Positions 34,325 to 42,686 of a DNA stretch of 64,000 nt are shown piece by piece (the first letter of the stretch is position 1; each line of letters begins with the position of its first letter). The stretch comes from Pseudomonas sp. PSE14. GTDB taxonomy: Bacteria; Pseudomonadota; Gammaproteobacteria; Pseudomonadales; Pseudomonadaceae. Location: contig NZ_CP115669.1 in assembly GCF_029203285.1 (NCBI RefSeq), positions 4,836,001 through 4,900,000 of the forward strand, in the 5' to 3' direction. The position numbers and the translations under genes are program-made. The notes beneath the pieces are model-generated. The model saw only the letters and a list, made by a program, of their open reading frames with translations. It had not been told where the DNA came from and made no database searches.

Positions 34325-35463
34325 GGCTGCACCTCCCCGTGGGCGAAGGCCGCCTGGGCGAGCTTGAGGAAGGCGTCATGCTGGTAGCTGCCGTCGCGGT
34401 CGTCGGCGTAGCGCACGATCACCAGTTTCTCCTCCGGGATCACGTAGAGCGCCTGGCCCCAGTGACCGAGGGCGGCGAAGGTGTCTTCCGGTGCGCTCGG
34501 CCAGGGCGCGGGAGCGCCGGCCACCGCGCGGTTCAGCCACCACTGGCCGCCGGGCACCGCTTCGCCGGGTTTTTCCGCCTGCGGTTTGTAGTTGGGGAAT
34601 GGCGCAAGGACGAACTGCAGCCAGGCCTGCGGCAACAGCTGGCGGTCCTTCCAGCGACCGCCGCGTTGCATCAGCAGGCCGATGCGGGCCATGTCGCGGG
34701 CGGTCATGTAGGCGTAGGAGGAGCCCACGAAGGTGCCGCTGGCGTCGCGTTCCCACACCGCCGACTGGATGCCCAGGGGCTGGAACAGTGCGGTCCAGGG
34801 ATAGTCCGCATAGGCTTGCGGGCCGACCATCTGCTTGAGGGTCGCCGAGAGCACGTTGCTGTCGCCGCTGGAATAGCGGAAGCGCTGCCCCGGAATCGCA
34901 TCGAGCGGGAAGTCCGCGGCGAATTTCGCCATGTCATCGCGGCCACGGGTGTAGAGCATCGCCACCACCGAGGAGCGCACCGGGGCATATTCGTAGTCCT
35001 CCTGCCAGGCCAGGCCCGAGGCCCAGTTGAGCAGGTGGCGCATGTGGATATCGCGGTGCGCGGCGAACGGCGCGTAGTGGCTCGCCACCGGGTCGTCGAG
35101 CTGGAAACGGCCCTCGCCGAAGGCCACGCCGAGCACGCTGGCCATCACGCTCTTGCTCATCGACCAGGCCAGGTGCGGCGTCTGCGCGCGGGTCGGGCCG
35201 GCGTAGCGTTCGTAGATCAGTTGGCCGTCGCGGATCACCACCACGGCGTCGGTGCGCACGCCCTTGCGGGTTGTGTTGTTGCGGGTGGGGAAGGCGTAAC
35301 TTTCGAAGGCCTGGACGGCGGCACCGCTGGGCGTGGTGCCGTGGGGCCAGTCGGCCTCGGGCCAGGTGTCGCTGCCAAAGGCGTGGCCACCGAGCAGGCA
35401 ACTGGCGAGCGCCAGGGCACGCAGCAGCGGCCTGCGCGAGGGAAAGCGCGGGAAGGTGGGCAT
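34321..35463 (-). CDS. beta-lactamase-fold serine hydrolase, exported
   Basis: A 380-residue exported protein with a signal peptide (to about GGHAFGS, residue 31), then a class C beta-lactamase-like fold. SMSK near residue 108 provides the catalytic Ser and Lys, YSSGDSN provides the Tyr-x-Asn-like second motif, and the HWGQALYV stretch corresponds to the KTG-like region. Such enzymes include esterases, D-amino-acid amidases and 6-aminohexanoate hydrolase relatives; no specific substrate can be assigned. The ATG at 35463 follows a GAGG site. It overlaps the next gene by ATGA. Confidence 0.86.
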   Translation of the reverse strand: MPTFPRFPSRRPLLRALALASCLLGGHAFGSDTWPEADWPHGTTPSGAAVQAFESYAFPTRNNTTRKGVRTDAVVVIRDGQLIYERYAGPTRAQTPHLAWSMSKSVMASVLGVAFGEGRFQLDDPVASHYAPFAAHRDIHMRHLLNWASGLAWQEDYEYAPVRSSVVAMLYTRGRDDMAKFAADFPLDAIPGQRFRYSSGDSNVLSATLKQMVGPQAYADYPWTALFQPLGIQSAVWERDASGTFVGSSYAYMTARDMARIGLLMQRGGRWKDRQLLPQAWLQFVLAPFPNYKPQAEKPGEAVPGGQWWLNRAVAGAPAPWPSAPEDTFAALGHWGQALYVIPEEKLVIVRYADDRDGSYQHDAFLKLAQAAFAHGEVQP

Positions 35464-35609
35464 CAGGGGGCCTCTTGTTATCGGGTCGGCCCGCACCCTA
35501 GCACGGCGAAGATGACGGATTAAGCGCCGATCGTGCCTACTTCAAGGACGATTGGCGCAATCGGTCAGCGACTCTCGCGATCTGCTGCGCGTTGGCAGAA
35601 CTGCGGCTC

Positions 35610-36395
35610 TCAGCGCGGTACCTGATAGTCCTCCGGCCCCAGCAGGTCCATGCCGCACTGCAGGTTTTCGATCCAGTAGAGGAAGGCGCTGATCATGGCC
35701 TTGCCGACGAAGGGCCGGCCGTGCTGCGGCACGATCATCTCGACGTCCATGCCGCGCACCATCGAAGCCCAGAGCCGGGCGACCTTGTTGGAGGCCATGT
35801 AGCGGCGGTGGAAGCCTTCCATGTGCGGCAGGTGCGCGGCAAAGTCCTGCACGGGGCTGGCGTCGTCCACCAGGGAGGCGCCCATGTCGCCGGAGAAGAG
35901 GATCTTGCTCACCGGGTCATAAACCTGGAAGTTGCCCACCGAATGCAGGAAGTGCGCGGGGATCATCTTCAGCTGGCAACGCCCCAGTTGCACGGACTCA
36001 CCACGGTCGGGCAACGGGATGACCCGGTCATAGGTGGAGATGCCGTGGCTGACCGCCAGGTAGTTGGCCGTCAGGTGCGGCAGGAAGCGTGCCCAGAGCT
36101 TGGAGCAGATGACCTGGGCACGGGTGTGCAGCAGCCACTTGTCGAGCGCGGCGATGATGTCCGGGTCCTGGTGCGAGGCGAAGATGTAGTCCAGTTCCTG
36201 CAACGGGAACAGCTTGGACAGCTCCAGCGACAGCGGGGTGTAAGTAAGGTCGCCGCCCGGATCGAGCAACAGGCGCTTGCCATGGTCGACGATCAGGAAT
36301 TGGTTGGACTGCACCCCATCGCCGCTCACCAGATCGTCGAAACACAGGCACTGGTGTTTGCCGTCGTCGAACAGCACGATGGGTTCGCGTCGCAT
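35610..36395 (-). CDS. metallo-beta-lactamase-fold di-iron protein (ODP type)
   Basis: A 261-residue protein with a metallo-beta-lactamase fold in the subgroup of flavodiiron-related oxygen-binding di-iron proteins. The first metal motif is ASHQDPDIIAAL, where HxQ/E-x-D replaces the usual HxHxDH; later ligands are in HFLHSVGNF, LFSGDMGAS and the C-terminal VPQHGRPF. No flavodoxin or rubredoxin domain is attached. These features match proteins that bind oxygen as sensors or scavengers. The ATG at 36395 has an AGGAAAT site. An ANR-like box lies about 120 bases upstream, consistent with a role at low oxygen. Confidence 0.82.
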   Translation of the reverse strand: MRREPIVLFDDGKHQCLCFDDLVSGDGVQSNQFLIVDHGKRLLLDPGGDLTYTPLSLELSKLFPLQELDYIFASHQDPDIIAALDKWLLHTRAQVICSKLWARFLPHLTANYLAVSHGISTYDRVIPLPDRGESVQLGRCQLKMIPAHFLHSVGNFQVYDPVSKILFSGDMGASLVDDASPVQDFAAHLPHMEGFHRRYMASNKVARLWASMVRGMDVEMIVPQHGRPFVGKAMISAFLYWIENLQCGMDLLGPEDYQVPR

Positions 36396-36507
36396 GGGGG
36401 GATTTCCTGTCGAGAGTAGTGGGCGGAAAACAGTGGGTAGCCGTGCGGAAATTTCTGGGTACAACCTCAGAAACGGCCGCAAAGGCTAACCAGCCCGCCC
36501 CCGGTAC

Positions 36508-37404
36508 TCACTGACCTGGATCAAGCCCCAACACCGCCCTCGCCTTTTCCAGGCGCTTGGCCCGTGCCACGCCGGCGATCGCCAGGACGCCACGGTCGCG
36601 CTGCCAGACTGCCGCCAGCGCCGGATCGGCCGTGGCGAACGCGGCATCCAGTGCCGCGGACAGCCCCTCGAACTGGCTGAACACCCCGGCCAGCAACAGA
36701 TGGGTTTCCGCCTGGCCGGCCGGTTGCCGGCTCACCTCCGCGCAACCGGCCAGTACGCCGACCAGTCGCAGCGTCAGCTCCGCCGGCCAGTGCAGTTCGT
36801 TGGCCAGGCCGTAGAGCCAGGCGCAGAGGGCCGCCAGCACATGGGTGTCTTCCAGGGTGCGGAAGGGTTTGCTGTAAGTCTCCCAGCCATCCCCGGGCAG
36901 GCGCTCACAATGGGCGCCATCGAGCAGCAGGCGGGCATGGGGGATGTCCGGCAGCAACGGCAAGGCCGGCAACGGTTCAAGCGTCGCGCCGGGCGCGCCG
37001 GCCTGCACCACGGCCATCGCCAAGCGCGGGGCCTCGCCTTCGTCCTCATCGCGCGCCGCCACCAGCCACCAGGCTGCGCGGTCGGCGGCGGTGGCGAAGT
37101 CTTTCTGGCCATGCAGCACCAGGCCCTCCAGGCGGGTCTGCAGGTCCGCCGGGCGCACGCTCTTCTTCTCGGTCACGCACAGCGCGCCCAGGCTCAGCGG
37201 CGCCGCCGGCCACAGGGCGCGCAAGGCCGCCTGGTAACCGGCGAGAAAGGCCAGCCCCGGGGTGGCCGCCAGGCGTCCGCCGAGCACTGCCAGTTCGAAG
37301 CTGCCGACGGCGCCGGCGCGTTCGAGCAACTCGGCGTACCAGTCGTCCAGGGGGACTCCGGCGGGCAGTCGATCCTGCGGGCCGAGCAGGCATTTCCAGG
37401 GCAT
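36508..37404 (-). CDS. short acyl-CoA-dehydrogenase-like protein
   Basis: A 298-residue protein that resembles acyl-CoA dehydrogenases in its middle and C-terminal parts ([24 protein letters not shown] and the four-helix-like C-terminus) but is about 80 residues shorter than normal and poorly conserved at the catalytic-base region. It may be a degenerate or specialised member that binds FAD or acyl-CoA weakly. The ATG follows an AAGGAG site. It is convergent with nothing and divergent from olsB by about 150 bases. Function uncertain. Confidence 0.7.
   Translation of the reverse strand: MPWKCLLGPQDRLPAGVPLDDWYAELLERAGAVGSFELAVLGGRLAATPGLAFLAGYQAALRALWPAAPLSLGALCVTEKKSVRPADLQTRLEGLVLHGQKDFATAADRAAWWLVAARDEDEGEAPRLAMAVVQAGAPGATLEPLPALPLLPDIPHARLLLDGAHCERLPGDGWETYSKPFRTLEDTHVLAALCAWLYGLANELHWPAELTLRLVGVLAGCAEVSRQPAGQAETHLLLAGVFSQFEGLSAALDAAFATADPALAAVWQRDRGVLAIAGVARAKRLEKARAVLGLDPGQ
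36511..36524 (-). promoter_or_regulatory. ANR-like box upstream of the ODP-type gene
   Basis: CTGAC-CTGG-ATCAA (read on the plus strand; the motif is palindromic) matches the ANR consensus at 8 of 10 positions and overlaps the end of the upstream gene. A start 41.5 bases from its centre would fall near 36476, with only a weak -10 (TAGCCT, 36483-36488, minus strand). Confidence 0.45.
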
Positions 37405-37456
37405 CGTGGCGCTCCTTCTCCAGGGCTTTCGTCGTTGTCATACAAGCATCACCGCA

Positions 37457-37490
37457 CCGTCATGGGGGTGACACCGCTCATTCCTAGCCT
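37457..37490 (+). promoter_or_regulatory. possible Pho box and -10 of olsBA
   Basis: CCGTCAT-GGGG-GTGACAC (37457-37474) matches the PhoB consensus CTGTCAT-N4-CTGTCAT at about 10 of 14 fixed bases, with the first half better than the second. A weak TAGCCT -10 lies ten bases further on (37485-37490), the spacing used by PhoB-activated promoters. Ornithine lipids rise in phosphate starvation, which makes this plausible. Confidence 0.4.
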
Positions 37491-37551
37491 GAGCTTGCAC
37501 AACAAAGCCGACCGGCCGCAACCCGCATGGCCGGTTCACGGAGGCACTCGC

Positions 37552-38307
37552 ATGAGTCAGATCGCCCTCTCCTGTGACACCCCGGCAGAACGCCGTCTCA
37601 AGGCCGTGCGTCTGCGCGGCGCCCGCGCCCTGCGCGAAGCCCAGGCCCTGCGTTACCGCGTGTTCAGCAGCGAGTTCGATGCCCAGCTCAAGGGCGCGGA
37701 CCAAGGCCTGGACATGGACGACTACGACCGTCACTGCGCCCACATCGGCGTGCGCGACCTGAACACCGGCGCGCTGGTGGCCACCACCCGCCTGCTCGAC
37801 CACTGCGCCGCCCAGCGTCTGGGCCGCTTCTACAGCGAGGAAGAGTTCGCTCTCGACGGCCTGGACGACCTGCAGGGCCCGGTGCTGGAAATCGGCCGCA
37901 CCTGCGTCGACCCCGACTACCGCAACGGCGGCACCATCGCCGTGCTGTGGAGCGAACTGGCCGAAGTGCTCAATGAGGGCGGCTACCGCTACCTGATGGG
38001 CTGCGCCAGCATCCCCATGCGCGACGGCGGCATCCAGGCCCGCGCGGTGATGCAACGCCTGCGCGACCGTTACCTGTGCCAACAGAACCTGCGCGCCGAG
38101 CCCAAGACCCCGCTGCCGCCCATGGAAGTGCCGGACAACCTCACCGCCGAACTGCCGCCGCTGCTCAAGGCCTACATGCGCCTGGGCGCGAAGATCTGCG
38201 GCGAGCCCTGCTGGGACCCGGACTTCGGCGTCGCCGACGTGTTCATCCTGCTCAAGCGCGACGAGCTCTGCCCACGCTACGCCCGCCACTTCAAGGCGGC
38301 GGTGTGA
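37552..38307 (+). CDS. olsB: L-ornithine N-acyltransferase OlsB
   Basis: OlsB transfers a 3-hydroxyacyl chain from acyl carrier protein to the alpha-amino group of ornithine, giving lyso-ornithine lipid. The 251-residue protein has the GNAT-like fold of the family with [15 protein letters not shown] near the N-terminus, [15 protein letters not shown] in the middle and [15 protein letters not shown] near the C-terminus, all typical of OlsB. The ATG at 37552 follows GGAGG. The next gene, olsA, starts in the stop codon (TGATG), completing the two-step ornithine lipid pathway. A Pho-box-like site is upstream. Confidence 0.93.
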   Translation: MSQIALSCDTPAERRLKAVRLRGARALREAQALRYRVFSSEFDAQLKGADQGLDMDDYDRHCAHIGVRDLNTGALVATTRLLDHCAAQRLGRFYSEEEFALDGLDDLQGPVLEIGRTCVDPDYRNGGTIAVLWSELAEVLNEGGYRYLMGCASIPMRDGGIQARAVMQRLRDRYLCQQNLRAEPKTPLPPMEVPDNLTAELPPLLKAYMRLGAKICGEPCWDPDFGVADVFILLKRDELCPRYARHFKAAV

Positions 38308-39077
38308 TGCGCAGCCTGCGCGCCTGGCTGCGCGTCGCCCGCCTCCTGCTGGTGCTGACGCTGGGCATGGCGCTGGCCTGCTTCGTCACCCTGCTGGAAC
38401 GCCTGCCCGGCCGCGACTGGATGCCCTTGCGCCAGCGCCTGACCCGCTGGTTCCTGGCACGCCTCACCGCCGCCCTGCCCTTCGAGGTCAAGGTGCACGG
38501 CGAGCTGCCCAGCCAGCCGATGCTGTGGGTCTCCAACCATGTGTCCTGGGTCGATATCCCGCTGCTCGGCGCACTGTTGCCGCTGACCTTCCTGTCCAAG
38601 GCGGAAGTGCGCCAGTGGCCGGTGGCCGGCTGGCTGGCGGAAAAAGCCGGCACCCTGTTCATCCGCCGCGGCTCGGGCGATGCCCGGATGGTCAATGCGC
38701 AACTGGCCACCCAGCTCGCGCGCGGTCGTTCGCTGCTGGTCTTCCCGGAAGGCACCACCACCGATGGCCAGGGCCTGCGCACCTTCCACGGCCGCCTGAT
38801 GGCCAGCGCCATAGAAGCCGGCGTGCCGGTGCAACCGGTGGCGCTGCGCTACCGGCGCAACGGCCAGGCGTGCGAACTCGCCCCCTTCATCGGCGATGAT
38901 GATCTGGTCAGCCACCTGCGGCGGCTGTTCGGTAATGATCGGGGCGTGGTGGAAATCCACCTGCTGCCGGCACTGTCCAGCGCCCACCAGGATCGCAATC
39001 TTCTGGCGCAACAGGCGCGCAACGCGATCCACGCAGTGGTTTGCGACGTGCAGGAAGAACCGGCCATCGCGGCCTGA
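38307..39077 (+). CDS. olsA: lyso-ornithine lipid O-acyltransferase OlsA
   Basis: OlsA adds the second acyl chain to lyso-ornithine lipid. The 256-residue protein has one N-terminal membrane segment (about residues 10-30) and a PlsC-type acyltransferase domain: SNHVSWVD with His78 and Asp83 (HX4D motif) and LLVFPEGTT (residues 143-151). Its start codon shares a base with the olsB stop, so the two are co-translated. Other PlsC-type acyltransferases have the same motifs, but the olsB linkage makes the assignment firm. Confidence 0.92.
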   Translation: MRSLRAWLRVARLLLVLTLGMALACFVTLLERLPGRDWMPLRQRLTRWFLARLTAALPFEVKVHGELPSQPMLWVSNHVSWVDIPLLGALLPLTFLSKAEVRQWPVAGWLAEKAGTLFIRRGSGDARMVNAQLATQLARGRSLLVFPEGTTTDGQGLRTFHGRLMASAIEAGVPVQPVALRYRRNGQACELAPFIGDDDLVSHLRRLFGNDRGVVEIHLLPALSSAHQDRNLLAQQARNAIHAVVCDVQEEPAIAA

Positions 39078-39222
39078 TTCAAGCGGATTGAGAGCAGGAA
39101 GGGATGTGGGGATGTGGAGCCCGCCGTAACCTACGGCCGGCGGGTTCCCACTCTGACGAAACGGCTTTCGAACTGCGCCGGGCGGCACCCTCGAGCCGCC
39201 CGGTGAAGCCCGAAAACAGTCT

Positions 39223-40086
39223 CTAGCCGCCGGTCTCCGGCGGCACGACCAGGATGTCACAATCCAGCTCGCGCAGAGCGTAGTCGGCAACACTGCCGAT
39301 CAGGGCACGCTTGATCCCGCCCATGCCCCGAGTGCCCATGACCAGCAGATCGGGCCGATGCTTGTCGACCATCCGCTGCAGCACGTTGCCCGGCAGCCCG
39401 ACGGCCACCAGTTGTTCATCGATGCGATCGTCCAGGCGCTCCTCGCGCAGGAAGGTCTTCAGCTCATCCACGGCCTGGCGCGTCTCGGTGCTGACGAACT
39501 CGTCGACCCGCTCCTCACTGACCCCGGAGTACTGCATCATGCCCTTGGCCAGCGGGCTGAAGGCGTAGACCCCACGGCGCACGGCACCATCGAGCAGGCC
39601 CAGCGTCCCCGCGACATTCACCGCGTTGGCCGAGGCATGGGAAATATCCAGCGCCAGCAGCAGGTCGCGGTATTCGCCGTTCGCCGGCTGGTTGACCACC
39701 AGCACCGGCAGTTGGCCGGCGCGCAGCACGCGCTCGACCGTGGTGCCGACGAAGATGTCGCGCAGCACACTCTTGCGATGGGCGCCCATCACCAGCAGCT
39801 CAACGTTCTGGCCCTTGGCTGCGGAGAGAATCTCCTGATTCGGATCGCCGCGCTCGACCATCAGCTTCGGGCTGCTGCCGGCCAGCTCGGTGAGTTCGAC
39901 CAGACGCGCCTCCAGCATCATCTTGACCTGGGTCGCCTCCTGCTCGACCAGCGCGGCCGGTTGGTCCTCATCGACGACGTAGAGTACGGTCCAGGGACAG
40001 GCGAAACGCTTGGCGAGTGCCGCCGCGCGGTGCAGGGCCTTTTCCGAACGGCCAGACAAATCCGTTGCGACCATTAACGACTTCAT
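39223..40086 (-). CDS. tandem universal stress protein, probably anaerobically induced
   Basis: A 287-residue protein with two Usp domains; the first opens MKSLMVATDLSGRSEKALHRA, the second begins near residue 150, and both contain the GAHRKSVLRDIFVGTTVERVLR- or GTRGMGGIKRALIGSVADYAL-type ATP-binding loop (G-2x-G-9x-G-S/T), so both halves probably bind nucleotide. This pattern fits the ANR-controlled Usp proteins of P. aeruginosa that aid survival without oxygen. The ATG at 40086 follows GAGGAG. A near-perfect ANR box and a TGCAAT -10 lie upstream in the same geometry as at the first Usp gene. Confidence 0.9.
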   Translation of the reverse strand: MKSLMVATDLSGRSEKALHRAAALAKRFACPWTVLYVVDEDQPAALVEQEATQVKMMLEARLVELTELAGSSPKLMVERGDPNQEILSAAKGQNVELLVMGAHRKSVLRDIFVGTTVERVLRAGQLPVLVVNQPANGEYRDLLLALDISHASANAVNVAGTLGLLDGAVRRGVYAFSPLAKGMMQYSGVSEERVDEFVSTETRQAVDELKTFLREERLDDRIDEQLVAVGLPGNVLQRMVDKHRPDLLVMGTRGMGGIKRALIGSVADYALRELDCDILVVPPETGG

Positions 40087-40149
40087 CTTGCTGCTCCTCT
40101 CGTCGTCCTTCAGATGGGTCTATTGCACACGCTCCGGCACACCAGGCGG

Positions 40150-40163
40150 TTGACGCACATCAA
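40150..40163 (-). promoter_or_regulatory. ANR/DNR-type box upstream of the second Usp gene
   Basis: TTGAC-GCAC-ATCAA matches the consensus at 9 of 10 fixed bases. Its centre is 41.5 bases from a predicted start at 40115 on the minus strand, and a TGCAAT -10 (40122-40127, minus strand) sits exactly where class II activation requires. It lies one base from the acpH stop codon. Confidence 0.75.
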
Positions 40164-40164
40164 G

Positions 40165-40758
40165 TCAGGCCGGACCGTCCATCGATTCCGGCAGGCTCCT
40201 GACGTAGGACTGCAGCTCCGGATAGAACTCGCGGAAGTCGGCGCTCAGCGGCAGGTACAAGCGCTCCAGTTCGTCCCAGGCGCCGTCCAGCAGGGACGGA
40301 CGCGACAGGCGCCGGGACATCCCGAACACCACGTCCTGCAGCACCTCGAACTGCCGATAACTGCCCAGCCAGTCCTGCGCGGCCATGCGCGGCGCAATGC
40401 GGGCCAGGCGCTCCGGCAAGCCGGGCGTGCGGCCCAGTACACCGTAGACCCGATGGGTGAACTGCTCCAGCGGCTCCTCGGAGAAGCGCCCCCAATCACG
40501 GGCCAGGCAATGGTCGAAGAACACGTCGAGAAGCACGCCCGCCATGCGCCGACGCTCCTGCGGGAAGCGCGTCTTGGCAATCTGTATCAAAGGATGACTG
40601 TCGGTGAAGGCGTCGATGCGCCGATGCACCCGGATGGCCGCCTCGATATCGGCAGGCCATTGGCCGGCGAGCGGGCCTTTGACGAAGTCGCCGTAGAGGC
40701 TGCCGAGCAGTTGGGCGGGCCGGTCGCCGCCCAGATGGAGATGCGCGAGGTAGTTCAT
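40165..40758 (-). CDS. acpH: acyl carrier protein phosphodiesterase
   Basis: AcpH removes the 4'-phosphopantetheine arm from holo-ACP. The 197-residue protein matches the family throughout: MNYLAHLHLGGDRPAQLLGSLYGDF at the N-terminus, IEAAIRVHRRIDAFTDSHP in the middle and DVFFDHCLARDW, which together provide the HD-like metal-binding His/Asp residues of the fold. Length is normal. The ribosome site is weak. The gene lies between the second Usp gene and a composite repeat; it reads on the same strand as the Usp gene, which has its own promoter. Confidence 0.92.
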   Translation of the reverse strand: MNYLAHLHLGGDRPAQLLGSLYGDFVKGPLAGQWPADIEAAIRVHRRIDAFTDSHPLIQIAKTRFPQERRRMAGVLLDVFFDHCLARDWGRFSEEPLEQFTHRVYGVLGRTPGLPERLARIAPRMAAQDWLGSYRQFEVLQDVVFGMSRRLSRPSLLDGAWDELERLYLPLSADFREFYPELQSYVRSLPESMDGPA

Positions 40759-40791
40759 GGGGCAGAGAGTAGCGCGGATTCATGCCCGACC

Positions 40792-40954
40792 GTAGGGCGT
40801 ACAACCGTTCGCGGTTGTACGCCGATACGCCGTGGGCGATATTGGCTCCATGGCCGAGCCCGGCGTGCCCGTCATCGCGGCTCCGTGGCCCAGCCCGGCG
40901 TGCTTCTTCTGCCATGGCCAAACGGCGCATAACGTCGAACGCTATACGCCCTAC
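40792..40954 (+). repeat. composite palindromic (MITE-like) element with duplicated core
   Basis: A full copy: GTAGGGCGTACAACCG start and CTATACGCCCTAC end (one change from the usual CGTTATACG arm). The core contains a direct duplication: GGCTCC(A/G)TGGCC(G/C)AGCCC begins at 40844 and again at 40879, 35 bases apart. It lies between acpH and arsR and has no coding capacity; the rest of the gap up to 41060 is featureless apart from a half-REP near 40979. Confidence 0.85.
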
Positions 40955-41060
40955 GCCTGTCCCGGCGCGTGGGAGTCATCGCGAACGGAGTCCGCTCCGG
41001 CGACGGTGCCGAAGGCTAATATCACGGGTGTCGATCATTACTATCGCCTCAAACGAATTC

Positions 41061-41102
41061 ATATCGTTTTTCACCGATATATAGTTCGTCTCAACGCGAT
41101 AT
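41061..41102 (+). promoter_or_regulatory. ATATCG palindromes upstream of arsR
   Basis: ATATCG (41061-41066) and CGATAT (41075-41080) form an inverted repeat, and a second CGATAT lies at 41097-41102, 22 bases after the first. The region is AT-rich and directly precedes the arsR-family gene, so it is a likely operator/promoter for that gene and its operon. Confidence 0.5.
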
Positions 41103-41114
41103 ACCGATGTGCCC

Positions 41115-41444
41115 ATGACTGAACAACCCCCTCTCGATCCTGGTATCGATCTCGACGAAATCTTCAAGGCCCTGGCTCACCCGGTGCGGCGTGACATGCT
41201 GCGCTGGCTGAAGGACCCGGAGCGCTACTTCGTCGAGCAGGAGCACCAGTCCTTCGAGATCGGCGTCTGCGCCGGCAAGTTCGACCAGCGCACCGGTCTG
41301 TCGCAATCCACCGTCTCCGCGCATCTGGCCACCCTCCAGCGCGCGGGCCTGGTGACCAGTCGAAAAGTCGGCCAGTGGAATTTCTTCAAACGCAATGAAG
41401 AAACCATCCAGGCCTTTGTTCGCCACCTGAGCGAAGCGCTGTAA
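41115..41444 (+). CDS. ArsR-family repressor, probable regulator of the MFS/xenB genes
   Basis: A 109-residue winged-helix protein of the ArsR family: IFKALAHPVRRDMLRWL at the N-terminus and the recognition helix in RTGLSQSTVSAHLATLQRAGLV. It lacks the CxC metal box; the only cysteine is Cys52 (FEIGVCAGKFD), which could sense electrophiles or oxidants, fitting its linkage to the ene-reductase gene xenB. The ATG at 41115 is chosen over a GTG at 41109. The MFS gene starts 48 bases after the stop. The palindromes just upstream are the likely binding sites. Confidence 0.87.
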   Translation: MTEQPPLDPGIDLDEIFKALAHPVRRDMLRWLKDPERYFVEQEHQSFEIGVCAGKFDQRTGLSQSTVSAHLATLQRAGLVTSRKVGQWNFFKRNEETIQAFVRHLSEAL

Positions 41445-41492
41445 CCCGGCTACTGCCAGCCACACCACAACCCACTCTCCAGGAGCAGGCGC

Positions 41493-42656
41493 ATGCCAAC
41501 TTCGCTTCTCGTCCTCGCTTTGTCCGCGTTTGCCATCGGCACCACGGAATTCGTGATCATGGGCTTGCTGCCCGAGGTCGCGGGCGATCTCTCCGTGACC
41601 ATTCCCGCCGCCGGCTGGCTGGTCAGCGGTTATGCCTTCAGCGTCGCCATCGGCGCGCCGATCATGGCCCTGCTCACCGCCCGCCTGCCGCGCAAGACCG
41701 CGCTGCTGATGCTCATGGGCATCTTCATCCTCGGCAACCTGCTCTGCGCGGTGGCCGCCAACTACGGCCTGCTGATGCTGGCGCGGATCATCACCGCACT
41801 GTGCCACGGCGCCTTCTTCGGCATCGGCTCGGTGGTTGCCGCCAGCCTGGTGCCGGCCAACCGCAAGGCGTCCGCCGTGGCCCTGATGTTCACCGGCCTG
41901 ACCCTGGCCAACGTGCTCGGCGTGCCGGCCGGCACCGCACTGGGCCAGGTCGCCGGCTGGCGCTCGCCGTTCTGGGCGGTGACCCTGATCGGTGTTGTCG
42001 CGCTGATCGGCCTGTGGCGCGTGCTGCCGAAAAAGCACGACGAAGAAGCGGTGGATATGCGCAAGGAAGTCGCCGCGCTGCGCAACGGTCCGCTGTGGCT
42101 GGCGCTGGCCACCACGGTACTGTTCTCCGCGGCTGTCTTCGCTCCGTTCACCTACGTCGCGCCGCTGCTGGGTGAAGTCACCCAGGTCTCCCCACGCGGC
42201 ATCACCTGGACCCTGGTGCTGATCGGCCTCGGCCTGACCCTGGGCAACATCATTGGCGGCCGTCTCGCCGACTGGCGCCTGGGCACCACCCTGGCCGGCG
42301 TGTTCGCCACCATGGCGATCGTCTCCACCGTGCTGAGCTGGACCAGCGCTTCGCTGATCCCCGCCGAGATCACCCTGTTCATCTGGGCCGCCGCCGCCTT
42401 CGCCGCGGTACCCGCCCTGCAGGTCAACGTGGTCCGCGTTGGCGGAGCCGCGCCGAACCTGGTCGCCACCCTGAACATCGGCGCCTTCAACGTCGGCAAC
42501 GCCATCGGCGCCTGGGTCGGCGGCAGCGTCATCGACCACGGCCTGGGCCTGACCCGCGTGCCCCTGGCCGGCGCCGCAATCGCCGTACTCGCGCTGATCG
42601 CCGTGATGATCGCGTTCAGCGGCAAGCCCAACCAGACCCAAACCGTCCTCGATTGA
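41493..42656 (+). CDS. MFS transporter (DHA1 type), arsR-xenB operon
   Basis: A 387-residue, 12-helix major-facilitator protein. The N-terminus FAIGTTEFVIMGLLPEVAGD is typical of the DHA1 sugar/drug efflux group (AraJ/YdhP-like), and motif A appears as LLTARLPRKTALLM. It probably exports a toxic small molecule sensed by the ArsR protein. An AGGAG site precedes the ATG. XenB follows after 30 bases, so arsR, this gene and xenB likely form one operon. Confidence 0.9.
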   Translation: MPTSLLVLALSAFAIGTTEFVIMGLLPEVAGDLSVTIPAAGWLVSGYAFSVAIGAPIMALLTARLPRKTALLMLMGIFILGNLLCAVAANYGLLMLARIITALCHGAFFGIGSVVAASLVPANRKASAVALMFTGLTLANVLGVPAGTALGQVAGWRSPFWAVTLIGVVALIGLWRVLPKKHDEEAVDMRKEVAALRNGPLWLALATTVLFSAAVFAPFTYVAPLLGEVTQVSPRGITWTLVLIGLGLTLGNIIGGRLADWRLGTTLAGVFATMAIVSTVLSWTSASLIPAEITLFIWAAAAFAAVPALQVNVVRVGGAAPNLVATLNIGAFNVGNAIGAWVGGSVIDHGLGLTRVPLAGAAIAVLALIAVMIAFSGKPNQTQTVLD

Positions 42657-42686
42657 TCCTCCACCCTCACGCCCCGGAGTAACACA

